Program-made: the position numbers and the translations under genes
Assembly: GCA_000437495.1 (NCBI GenBank)
Contig: FR897888.1
Location: 40,947 to 48,641 of the forward strand
From: Prevotella sp. CAG:485
GTDB taxonomy: Bacteria > Bacteroidota > Bacteroidia > Bacteroidales > Muribaculaceae
Direction: 5' to 3'
Length of the DNA stretch: 7,695 nucleotides
The notes under the pieces: model-generated
Told to the model about the DNA's origin: nothing
The model's database searches: none
Seen by the model: the letters and a program-made list of their open reading frames with translations, nothing else
In this document: positions 1 to 5,946 of the stretch, piece after piece
Layout of the letters: each line of letters starts with the position of its first letter
Numbering within the stretch: the first letter of the stretch is position 1

Positions 1-1611
1 GGGGAAGAAGCGCAGGAAGAAGGTGATGATGAGCAGGCGGATGTGCATGCCGTCAACGTCGGCGTCGGTGGCTATGATGACGCGGTTATAGCGCAGGCCC
101 TCTATGCCGTCTTCAATGTTGAGAGCTGCCTGAAGCAGATTGAATTCCTCGTTCTTATACACCACTTCGCGGGTGAGGCCGAAGGAGTTCAGGGGCTTGC
201 CGCGCAACGAGAACACGGCTTGTGTCTCGGCATCGCGCACTTTGGTGATGGTGCCGGATGCGGAATCGCCCTCGGTGATGAAGATGGACGAGATGTTGCG
301 TTTGTCGTCGCCCTCCTTGGTGGCTTTTGTGCCTTTCAGGGTGTCGTTGTAATGCACGCGGCAGTCGCGCAGCTTCTTGTTGTGCAGACTCACCTTCTTG
401 GCTCTTTCGCGGGCCAGCTTGGCCACTCCCGCCATTGCCTTGCGCTCTTTCTCGGTGGCGGCTATCTTGGCCATCATGGCGTCGGCGGTCTCGGTGTGGC
501 GATGCAGATAATCGTCCAACTCCTTCTTGATGAAGTCGCCCACGAACTTGTTTATGGTCAGGTCGCTGTTGGGGGCCACCGTGCGGCTGCCCAACTTGGT
601 CTTGGTCTGCGACTCGAACATCGGCTCCTGCACCCTGACGGCCACTGCCGCCACTATGCCCGAACGGATGTCGGCATATTCGTAATTCTTGTCGGAATAC
701 TCTTTTATGGTACGCGAAATGGCTTCGCGGAAGGCTGCCAGATGGGTACCCCCCTGGGGTGTGTACTGGCCGTTGACAAAGGAATAATACTCCTCGCCGT
801 AATGGTCGGTGTGGGTGAGCACCACTTCTATGTCTTCTCCTTTGAGATGAATTATGGGATAGAGGGTATCGCCAATGAGATTCGCCTCAAGCAGGTCGAG
901 CAATCCGTGGCGACTGAAAAAGCGCTCGCCGTTGAGGGTCAGCGTCAGCCCCGAATTCAGATACGAATAGTTGCTGAGCATGTTGCGCACATACTCCATA
1001 CGGAATTTGAATTTGCCAAACAGCTGGCTGTCGGGCAAAAACTCCACAAAGGTGCCGTTGCTGTCTTTGGTATCGGCCGGCGCCGACTGGTTTTCGCTCA
1101 CCACGTCGCCGCGCTCGAAGTTCACCGTAACGCTCTTGCCGTCGCGCACGCTGGTTACCACGCACTCGGCGCTCAGGGCGTTTACGGCTTTCAGGCCAAC
1201 GCCGTTAAGACCCACCGACTTCTGGAAATTCTTGTTGTCGAACTTGCCGCCGGTGTTGATTATGGACGCCACGTCAATGACTTTGCCCAAAGGGATGCCG
1301 CGTCCGTAATCGCGCACCGACACGCGGCCTGTTTCCTCGTCGAGCCGGATGTCTATGCGTTTGCCGGCCTTCATGTTGAACTCGTCAATGGAGTTGTCTA
1401 TCACCTCCTTGAGCAACACATAAATGCCGTCGTCGGAATGGCTGCCGTCGCCCAGCTTGCCTATGTACATACCGGGACGAAGGCGTATATGCTCTTTGTC
1501 GCTGAGGTGCTTTATCGATTCCTCGTCATACGACCCGGCACCCGCGACGTTATTTTCCGACACTATTGTTTGTTCCTCCTGTATCTCTTCTTGCTTCGCT
1601 GTCTTTGCCAT
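1..1611 (-). CDS. parE: DNA topoisomerase IV subunit B (ParE), C-terminus cut by window edge
   Basis: This is the ATPase subunit of a type IIA topoisomerase, which unlinks daughter chromosomes together with ParC. I translated the minus strand from the ATG at 1611-1609 and obtained 537 codons without a stop. The GHKL ATPase comes first: E69 and N73 in KEVIDNSIDE, D101 in DYGRGIP, and the glycine-rich lid around 135-141. The transducer domain follows, with QTK at 335-337. The TOPRIM domain has EGDSA at 447-451 and the metal-binding D516, D518 and D520. The N-terminal HIRLRPGMYIGKLGDG favours Bacteroidota ParE over GyrB, which normally reads RKRPxMYIG. Roughly the last 100 residues lie beyond position 1. 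A long plus-strand ORF over the same bases is a shadow. A -7 box sits only about 17 nt upstream of the start codon. The ParE versus GyrB choice is confident but rests on memory of family sequences. Confidence 0.93.
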   Translation of the reverse strand, partial: MAKTAKQEEIQEEQTIVSENNVAGAGSYDEESIKHLSDKEHIRLRPGMYIGKLGDGSHSDDGIYVLLKEVIDNSIDEFNMKAGKRIDIRLDEETGRVSVRDYGRGIPLGKVIDVASIINTGGKFDNKNFQKSVGLNGVGLKAVNALSAECVVTSVRDGKSVTVNFERGDVVSENQSAPADTKDSNGTFVEFLPDSQLFGKFKFRMEYVRNMLSNYSYLNSGLTLTLNGERFFSRHGLLDLLEANLIGDTLYPIIHLKGEDIEVVLTHTDHYGEEYYSFVNGQYTPQGGTHLAAFREAISRTIKEYSDKNYEYADIRSGIVAAVAVRVQEPMFESQTKTKLGSRTVAPNSDLTINKFVGDFIKKELDDYLHRHTETADAMMAKIAATEKERKAMAGVAKLARERAKKVSLHNKKLRDCRVHYNDTLKGTKATKEGDDKRNISSIFITEGDSASGTITKVRDAETQAVFSLRGKPLNSFGLTREVVYKNEEFNLLQAALNIEDGIEGLRYNRVIIATDADVDGMHIRLLIITFFLRFFP

Positions 1612-1627
1612 TTTATTCTACCGGCTG

Positions 1628-1635
1628 CAAAGATA
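1628..1635 (-). promoter_or_regulatory. -7 promoter element of parE
   Basis: The minus strand reads TATCTTTG, an exact match to the Bacteroidota -7 consensus TAnnTTTG. I see no convincing TTTG at the expected -33 distance (about 1654-1660). Transcription would begin near 1621, leaving an unusually short leader of about 10 nt before the ATG at 1611. There is no Shine-Dalgarno sequence, which is normal for this phylum. Confidence 0.5.
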
Positions 1636-1669
1636 CAAATTTTTCGCTATCCTTTTGTTGCCGAAGTCC

Positions 1670-1695
1670 AAAAAAGGGTTAAACAGAGGGTTTAA
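1670..1695 (-). terminator. Weak intrinsic terminator after the YD-repeat gene
   Basis: On the minus strand a 6-bp stem (TTAAAC/GTTTAA, 1679-1695) with a 5-nt loop is followed by CCC and a run of six T (1675-1670). It lies just after the stop codon at 1703. The stem is short and AT-rich, so termination may be inefficient. Confidence 0.35.
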
Positions 1696-1702
1696 TGGGG
1701 TA

Positions 1703-2602
1703 TTAATAGTAGGTAATTTCGCGTATGTAGACCGACGGCTCCCCGTTGCCTGACGAGCTTGTCATCGAAATCCAGTTGCCGTGGGAGTCGTACTTATAGG
1801 TGTAGGTAGTTACCTCGCCGTCATGCTTGTAATTGGTCTTCTTCACCATATTGCCATATTGGTCTTTTACTCTCTCAACTTGCTTTTTGAACTGACCGTT
1901 GACGTATATGCCGCTTATATCGGTGTTGCCATTGTGCTGTATGAAGATATGTTCCGAATTGGTCTTTATCTCCGTAGGCTCTTCGTTCTCATCCATCAGG
2001 ATATGTCTGCCCATTATCAGCTCTGCTATGGTCTTGTCAGGCCGAAGCACCATCATGGTAACGCTTTCATTGCCAGAAGCGGCGTCACGATGCCTCACGG
2101 TCATCTGCAGGTTGCCGTTGGCAAGTTTGCTGTAAGTGTAGGTCTCTGTAAAGATTACGTCATTGTCGCCGTTGACGGCTTTTCCCGTCTGCGGAAAGCC
2201 GTTGCTGTCCTGCACAATCTCATACCGGCGGCTGCTGCCGTCGGAGTATTTGGTGTTCTGCAGGGTGGGAAGCATTGAGCCGTCAACGCCATAGACGTAC
2301 TTGTTGGTGCGCTCGAACACGGCATCATACTCATACGTTTTGCGGCCCTGACGGTCGAAACGGGTGTCGGTAAAGAGTTCTTTCTGATACTTGGGGAGCT
2401 CCTTGCCGAGTTTCTTATAGAGCGCCACGGTGTCGGCGTCATAATACTTCTGCTTGCTCAGCAAATATTCTCTGACGGACTTTACCGGGCCTTTCAGGTT
2501 CTCTTTCTGCCTATCGGAGATGACGAGGCTTATAGCGCAAATTGCCGGCATTGTCACCATCATCGCTATTATAAGTATTGCTATTCGTTTCATTTCTTTC
2601 AT
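1703..2602 (-). CDS. Exported protein with YD/RHS-like repeats, function unknown
   Basis: This ORF encodes 299 residues and I do not recognise a named family. The N-terminus is a Sec signal peptide: Lys residues at 2 and 5, a hydrophobic stretch at about 7-20, and a likely cleavage after AICA (20-23). C22 does not sit in a good lipobox, so a lipoprotein is less likely. The mature part is rich in Tyr, Gly and Asp and has loose YD-type repeats: FDRQGRKTYEYD at 82-93, YVYGVDGS at 102-109, and a C-terminal block at 249-299 with YGNMVKK, YTYKYDSHGNW and REITYY. Such repeats build beta-sheet surfaces in secreted or envelope proteins. The ORF is far too short for an RHS toxin, and no toxin domain is visible. 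A second ATG three codons in (2593) also fits. It stands alone between tRNA-Asn and parE, and no clear promoter was found upstream. Confidence 0.82.
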   Translation of the reverse strand: MKEMKRIAILIIAMMVTMPAICAISLVISDRQKENLKGPVKSVREYLLSKQKYYDADTVALYKKLGKELPKYQKELFTDTRFDRQGRKTYEYDAVFERTNKYVYGVDGSMLPTLQNTKYSDGSSRRYEIVQDSNGFPQTGKAVNGDNDVIFTETYTYSKLANGNLQMTVRHRDAASGNESVTMMVLRPDKTIAELIMGRHILMDENEEPTEIKTNSEHIFIQHNGNTDISGIYVNGQFKKQVERVKDQYGNMVKKTNYKHDGEVTTYTYKYDSHGNWISMTSSSGNGEPSVYIREITYY

Positions 2603-2672
2603 TTTGAATCAATTGTTAGTTTTGGTTTTCCCCTGTGGTTTTGACACTCCTGAGGAGGGAATGAATCTCCGG

Positions 2673-2711
2673 CTGACGTACTCTGACGTGCTTTGCAATG
2701 TGCTTTGCAAT
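2673..2711. repeat. Two short tandem duplications upstream of the YD-repeat gene
   Basis: GTGCTTTGCAAT occurs twice head to tail at 2688-2699 and 2700-2711, without a mismatch. Directly to its left CTGACGT occurs at 2673-2679 and 2683-2689, a 10-bp period. The block lies between the tRNA-Asn terminator and the start of the minus-strand gene at 2602, where a promoter or regulator site would be expected. It could equally be replication slippage. Confidence 0.7.
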
Positions 2712-2753
2712 GCGCCGGGAGTGAGGAAGACAATAAGACCAAACGACTTTATA

Positions 2754-2784
2754 CAAGAAAAGAACGGCCTCGCGGTCATTCTTT
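2754..2784 (-). terminator. Intrinsic terminator of tRNA-Asn
   Basis: About 6 nt past the tRNA 3' end the minus strand forms a hairpin (2784-2759). Its outer stem is AAAGAA/TTCTTT. After a G-U pair and one mismatch it closes on CC/GG with a GCGA loop of GNRA type. The downstream strand is T-rich (TTCTTTTCTT). The position and orientation suit termination of the tRNA transcript. Confidence 0.55.
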
Positions 2785-2789
2785 CCTTG

Positions 2790-2863
2790 CGCTTCAGGAT
2801 GGGCTTGAACCAACGACCCCCTGATTAACAGTCAGGTGCTCTAACCAACTGAGCTACTGAAGC
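2790..2863 (-). tRNA. tRNA-Asn (anticodon GTT)
   Basis: The cloverleaf can be drawn by hand on the minus strand. The acceptor stem is GCTTCAG/CTGAAGC (7 bp) and the D stem GCTC/GAGC has a 9-nt loop AGTTGGTTA. The anticodon stem is CCTGA/TCAGG, with loop CTGTTAA placing GTT at 2829-2827. The T loop is TTCAAGC. The discriminator base is G (2790), as expected for Asn, and CCA is not encoded. The T stem GTTGG/CCATC carries one U-U mismatch (2813 against 2799). The gene has its own promoter upstream and a hairpin terminator downstream, though read-through from the glnA operon is possible. Confidence 0.95.
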
Positions 2864-2916
2864 TTGATTGACCGCTTTACAGCGTCTGCCCAAGGGCTTT
2901 CTTCTCTAAAGCGTTG

Positions 2917-2948
2917 CAAAGGTAGTGCTTTTTTCAATACCCTGCAAA
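2917..2948 (-). promoter_or_regulatory. Promoter of tRNA-Asn
   Basis: The minus strand has TTTG at 2948-2945, a 20-nt spacer, and TACCTTTG at 2924-2917. This is a full match to the Bacteroidota -33/-7 arrangement. Transcription would start near 2911, giving a 5' leader of about 48 nt that is removed during tRNA maturation. Confidence 0.8.
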
Positions 2949-3050
2949 TTTTTCAGCAAGTTTTTTCAATATTTTTTCACACCGAGTTGCTATGTCGCTG
3001 AAATTTCGGCAGATTCAATTTTCTGATTTTTTCATCGCCGCGAGGGCATA

Positions 3051-3737
3051 TCAGAGGGCTATGGTGCTGAAACTCATTGTCAGGGCATCGAAAAGGAGCA
3101 GCTGCGGTTTCAGCGCGGGCTGCCGCGTAAGGATTTTTATTGCCTCTATGGCCTGCAGCGAGGCTATGGTGCCTGGCAACGGACCAACCACTCCGGCAAG
3201 CGAACAGGGCGTAAATCCCGCGCCGGCACTCTCGGCAAAGACGTCGCGGTAATATTTGCCGCCGGACACACAGGTCAGCAACTGTCCTTGCCAGCCGTTG
3301 ACGCCGCCGATGACGCAGGGCTTGTCGAGGCTTTGGCATACGTCGGAGACCATGTATTTGGTGTCGGGGTTATCGCCGGCTTCTATCACCACATCGCCCT
3401 GTGCAGCTAATTGGCGAAGCCTTTCGGGCCTGATGAACTCATTTACAGGGACTACGGTGATGTCGCTGTTTAGACGGCGCATCCGGTCGGCCAAAAGCTC
3501 TACTTTGGGCTTGCCGGTGTCTGCTTCGGTATAAAAGACCTGTCTGTGCAGATTCGACACATCGAGGGTGTCGAAATCGGCAATGACAATCTCCCCTACT
3601 CCGGCGCCTGCCAGATACATAGCCACCACCGAGCCGAGGGCTCCGCAGCCTACTATAACAACCCGTGAGGCACCGAGGAGCTTCTGCCCCCCGGCGCCTA
3701 TCTCTGGTAGTTGTTGCTGACGCTGATAGCGGTTCAT
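3051..3737 (-). CDS. ThiF/MoeB/HesA-family E1-like adenylyltransferase without zinc cysteines
   Basis: E1-like enzymes adenylate the C-terminal Gly of a ubiquitin-fold carrier (ThiS, MoaD) using ATP. I start at the ATG at 3737 (228 residues), because MNRYQRQQQLPEIG fits the family's normal N-terminus; a TTG two codons upstream overlaps the glnA stop. Visible motifs are the nucleotide loop VGCGALGS (29-36), DFD (54-56), NLHRQ with N62, R65 and Q66, K78, and D122 in GDN. C178 in PCSLAGVVGPLPG aligns with the family's conserved cysteine. The two CxxC zinc pairs of MoeB and ThiF are absent: the first site reads YYRD and the protein ends before the second. The gene follows glnA after 2 nt, so co-transcription and translational coupling are likely. 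ThiF is the nearest guess, but no thi or moa gene is in the window, so I give no symbol. Confidence 0.9.
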   Translation of the reverse strand: MNRYQRQQQLPEIGAGGQKLLGASRVVIVGCGALGSVVAMYLAGAGVGEIVIADFDTLDVSNLHRQVFYTEADTGKPKVELLADRMRRLNSDITVVPVNEFIRPERLRQLAAQGDVVIEAGDNPDTKYMVSDVCQSLDKPCVIGGVNGWQGQLLTCVSGGKYYRDVFAESAGAGFTPCSLAGVVGPLPGTIASLQAIEAIKILTRQPALKPQLLLFDALTMSFSTIAL

Positions 3738-3739
3738 TT

Positions 3740-5245
3740 TCAACGATGCCAGAAGCGTGCCACGAGCTCGCTCTGCAAATCGGGGTTGGCGGCTATGTCG
3801 GCACGCAAGTCGGCGTCATCGTAGCTGCGCAGCTGACGCAGTATGCCGTCGATGAGACGCGGTGCGAACACCTCTTTCTCTTCAAAGGCGCCGCGCACCT
3901 TCTCCAGAGCGTCGGCCGATGCCATGCAGCTGTCGGGCAGCCCTTTCAGGGTGGCGAGTTTCTCTTTGCCCGCTTCGCTGTGTATGTTCACATTAACGTA
4001 AGTCTGTTCGGCCTTTTCAAGGGCTTTGGGGTCTTCGAGGCCCTTGCGGGCGCCAACGGCTATGGCAGCCATCAGCTCATAGACATCGGCAGAGCCGTCG
4101 CCGCTGCGCAGCTCCACTGTCTGACGCTCGGGACAAGCCGTCTGTGTGGCACCCTGCTGTTGGTTAGCTTCGCAACACATATCGCCTTCGCCGGTCCAGC
4201 CCAGGGGCACGCGCACCAGAACGGAGCGGTTGCGGTCGCCCCAGCATACGCTTGTGGGAGCCTCCTGATGCGGCACAAGACGCAGATAAGAGGTCGGCAC
4301 TTTGTTGCCCATGGCTGTGATGGCCGGAGCATATTCCAGAATGCCGGCTATGGCGCGGCGTGCCACGTCTGAGATGCGGCCATTCTCAACCATGAGGTTA
4401 TGGCCGTCTTTCATTATCTTGAAGTGTATGTGCAGACCGGAGCCGGCTTTGCCGGTAGTGATTTTGGGCGCGAAGGTAACGTCGTAGCCCAGCTGAGCGC
4501 CGAGGGTGCGGATAATCCATTTGGCAATCATCAGATTGTCGGCGGCCTCAACGGCGGGAATGGGCAGGAATTCTATCTCGTTCTGCTCAAAGATTTTGCC
4601 ATTGGCGGCAAAGTTGCCCACCTCGGCATGTCCGTATTTAATCTGACCGCCGGCCTGAGCTATCAGATCCATGCAGCGGCAGCGGAACTGATTGAAATGG
4701 GCAAAAGGCGACGATTCGTGATATCCTTTCTGGTCGGTGGCCTGATAGAGATTATCGTTAGCTGCCACCACATAATATTCCAGCTCGCCCATAGCGTAGA
4801 ACTCCATGCCTGTCGATTCGCGGAAGGCGTTGCAGGCGCGGCGCAGGGTCTGGTCGGGAGCCGAGCTCAGCGGGTTACCCTCCTTATCGAAGAAGGAGGC
4901 GAGCATGCTCAGTGTGGGAATTTCGGCAAACGGGTCCACGAAAGCCGTTGCATAACGCGGCACCACATAAAGGTCGCTGTTGCCGGCCTCTATCGACGAG
5001 GGGAAAAGGCTTGAGCCGTCAACACGTTCACCAAAGGTAAGGATGGTTTGCAGATACTCTTCGGAATTAATAACAAAGTTGAGAGTCTTGAGCCGACCGT
5101 CTTCGGCCGGGTACATGAAGTTCACCATGCGGATGCCGTTTTCCGTGGCAAAGCGCATAAGGTCTTCGCGAGTGATTTCTCCGGCGTCCTTCTGCAGATA
5201 GCGGACCACTGCATTGGCACACAGACTGTAATTGGTTTTCGACAT
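3740..5245 (-). CDS. glnA: Glutamine synthetase, type I
   Basis: This cytoplasmic enzyme makes glutamine from glutamate, ammonia and ATP. It has 501 residues, a normal type I length. The N-terminal beta-grasp domain runs to about 105 and includes the DGSS latch (76-79). In the catalytic domain, metal and substrate residues are visible: E154 and E156 in MGELEYY, E208 in GHAEVGN, E223 in QNEIEF, H272 in GSGLHIHF, R340 and R345 in NRSVLVRVP, and E378 and R380 in VELRSGDGSADVY. The NLYDLP motif carrying the adenylylated tyrosine of enterobacterial GlnA is missing, so GlnE-type control is unlikely. A Cys- and Gln-rich insert (about 347-375) separates the NRS and VELR motifs. The start ATG at 5245 lies about 67 nt from a predicted transcription start. 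The stop is 2 nt before the E1-like gene. Confidence 0.95.
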   Translation of the reverse strand: MSKTNYSLCANAVVRYLQKDAGEITREDLMRFATENGIRMVNFMYPAEDGRLKTLNFVINSEEYLQTILTFGERVDGSSLFPSSIEAGNSDLYVVPRYATAFVDPFAEIPTLSMLASFFDKEGNPLSSAPDQTLRRACNAFRESTGMEFYAMGELEYYVVAANDNLYQATDQKGYHESSPFAHFNQFRCRCMDLIAQAGGQIKYGHAEVGNFAANGKIFEQNEIEFLPIPAVEAADNLMIAKWIIRTLGAQLGYDVTFAPKITTGKAGSGLHIHFKIMKDGHNLMVENGRISDVARRAIAGILEYAPAITAMGNKVPTSYLRLVPHQEAPTSVCWGDRNRSVLVRVPLGWTGEGDMCCEANQQQGATQTACPERQTVELRSGDGSADVYELMAAIAVGARKGLEDPKALEKAEQTYVNVNIHSEAGKEKLATLKGLPDSCMASADALEKVRGAFEEKEVFAPRLIDGILRQLRSYDDADLRADIAANPDLQSELVARFWHR

Positions 5246-5318
5246 GTCTTAATGGTTTAGATTATCAGGTTTACAACCCCTTGCCGCGCAATATGCCGAC
5301 ATAAAGGGGAAAAGTGCG

Positions 5319-5348
5319 CAAACTTAATCAAAATATTTGGCACGCAAA
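5319..5348 (-). promoter_or_regulatory. Promoter of the glnA operon
   Basis: The minus strand has TTTG (5348-5345), an 18-nt spacer and TAAGTTTG (5326-5319), which matches the Bacteroidota -7 consensus fully. The predicted start near 5312 gives a leader of about 67 nt to the glnA ATG. The spacer is slightly shorter than the usual 19-21 nt and contains one copy of an AT-rich palindrome, so a regulator could act here. Confidence 0.65.
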
Positions 5349-5390
5349 AGTTTTTGGGGATAATTTTATTTTTTGAGCCAAAATATTTTG
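5329..5390. promoter_or_regulatory. Pair of near-identical palindromes in the glnA/tRNA-Gln divergent region
   Basis: CAAAATATTTTG at 5379-5390 is a perfect 12-bp palindrome, and CAAAATATTTG at 5329-5339 is the same motif one base shorter. They start 50 bp apart, close to five helical turns. The first lies in the spacer of the glnA promoter, and the second supplies the -33 TTTG of the tRNA-Gln promoter. The layout resembles a paired operator, but the segment is AT-rich, so chance is possible. Confidence 0.35.
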
Positions 5391-5418
5391 CCGCTTCAAA
5401 AAAAAAGTAGTAACTTTG
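5387..5418 (+). promoter_or_regulatory. Promoter of tRNA-Gln
   Basis: TTTG (5387-5390), a 20-nt spacer and TAACTTTG (5411-5418) match the Bacteroidota -33/-7 consensus in full. The predicted start is near 5424, about 30 nt before the mature tRNA. Confidence 0.8.
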
Positions 5419-5454
5419 CGGCGCCGAAAGGGGGAAACTCTTCGGCACACTGAT

Positions 5455-5525
5455 TGTCTTATGGTGTAATGGTAGCACTGCAGATTTTGGTTCTGCCTGT
5501 CCAAGTTCGAATCTTGGTAAGACAA
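5455..5525 (+). tRNA. tRNA-Gln (anticodon TTG)
   Basis: The cloverleaf is clear. The acceptor stem is TGTCTTA/TAAGACA with first pair U-A, as typical for Gln. The D arm is a short GTG/CAC stem. The anticodon stem is GCAGA/TCTGC, with loop TTTTGGT placing TTG at 5487-5489. The T stem CCAAG/CTTGG has loop TTCGAAT, and A5525 is the discriminator. CCA is not encoded. The length is 71 nt. It is transcribed divergently from glnA, has a complete promoter upstream and is followed within 10 nt by an intrinsic terminator, so it forms its own unit. Confidence 0.97.
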
Positions 5526-5532
5526 CTCCTCC

Positions 5533-5566
5533 AAGGCACGCCGGAAGCATCTTGCGTGCCTTTTTT
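5533..5566 (+). terminator. Intrinsic terminator of tRNA-Gln
   Basis: A perfect 9-bp stem AAGGCACGC/GCGTGCCTT (5533-5541 with 5554-5562) with a 12-nt loop runs into TTTTTT at 5561-5566. It begins 8 nt after the tRNA discriminator. On the other strand no T tract follows, so it acts in the plus direction. Confidence 0.85.
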
Positions 5567-5674
5567 GCGCCCCACATCAATCCACTTTGCCACCAACACC
5601 TTCGCCAATCACCGTGCGCCCCGTTAACACTGCCCACATCGTTAAAATTTTTTTGTATCGTAGAGCGTGAGTAA

Positions 5675-5758
5675 TTAGTCATATGTTTGACGCGACTCAA
5701 TTATCTTTTGAGAATAAATCGGCCTGGCGATAATCGGCATATTACTATTTTGTGTCAT
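5675..5758 (-). pseudogene. 27-codon ORF behind a promoter, possible remnant of an ATPase gene
   Basis: An ATG at 5758 opens 27 codons that stop with TAA at 5677-5675. It starts about 15 nt after the predicted start of a full-consensus minus-strand promoter. The peptide contains PIIARPIYSQKIIES, which resembles my memory of the first residues of Bacteroidota AAA/DUF4143-type ATPases (a RPIY..KI block followed by the P-loop). No P-loop GxRRxGKS follows in any minus-strand frame I read, so only the N-terminus would remain. It could instead be a genuine small protein or chance. The resemblance is short and unverified. Confidence 0.3.
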
Positions 5759-5779
5759 TTGTGACGTATTTTAGTAATA

Positions 5780-5810
5780 CAAATTTAGAGATAATTTTTG
5801 AGTGCGCAAA
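5780..5810 (-). promoter_or_regulatory. Full-consensus minus-strand promoter in the intergenic region
   Basis: The minus strand reads TTTG (5810-5807), a 19-nt spacer and TAAATTTG (5787-5780). Transcription would start near 5773 and run towards the back of the tRNA-Gln terminator. No intact gene lies downstream, only a 27-codon ORF. It may be a leftover from a lost gene or drive a small RNA. The region is AT-rich, so a chance match is possible. Confidence 0.5.
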
Positions 5811-5946
5811 AAAAATTATCATTTCCCCTCGAATATTTCATTACAGCGGTAATTTCCGGGCGTAAAAAAAATGGTTACACTGCGGCTAAGGCTGCACACA
5901 ACACTTCCTCAAGGGCTCGCCGGAGACGCCATGCGCTGCAATATAA

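Noticed and set aside
43..1695. 550-codon plus-strand ORF
   Set aside because: It is the antisense shadow of parE. The minus strand translates into an unbroken ATPase-transducer-TOPRIM protein.
1703..2602. RHS or polymorphic toxin
   Set aside because: The protein has only 299 residues, with a few YD-like repeats, no core RHS shell and no C-terminal toxin domain or immunity gene next to it.
2977..3339. Frameshifted continuation of the E1-like gene that might restore a CxxC zinc site
   Set aside because: The overlapping frame contains single cysteines (CPDN, CPRG) but no CxxC pair and no family similarity, so the protein is not a frameshifted ThiF.
3741..3743. TTG start for the E1-like gene
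   Set aside because: It overlaps the glnA stop and adds only two residues. The ATG at 3737 gives the family's usual N-terminus.
5257..5700. 147-codon minus-strand ORF containing PRFELGQAEPKS
   Set aside because: It is the antisense reading of tRNA-Gln and its flanks, a well-known false ORF type. It also covers the glnA and tRNA-Gln promoters.
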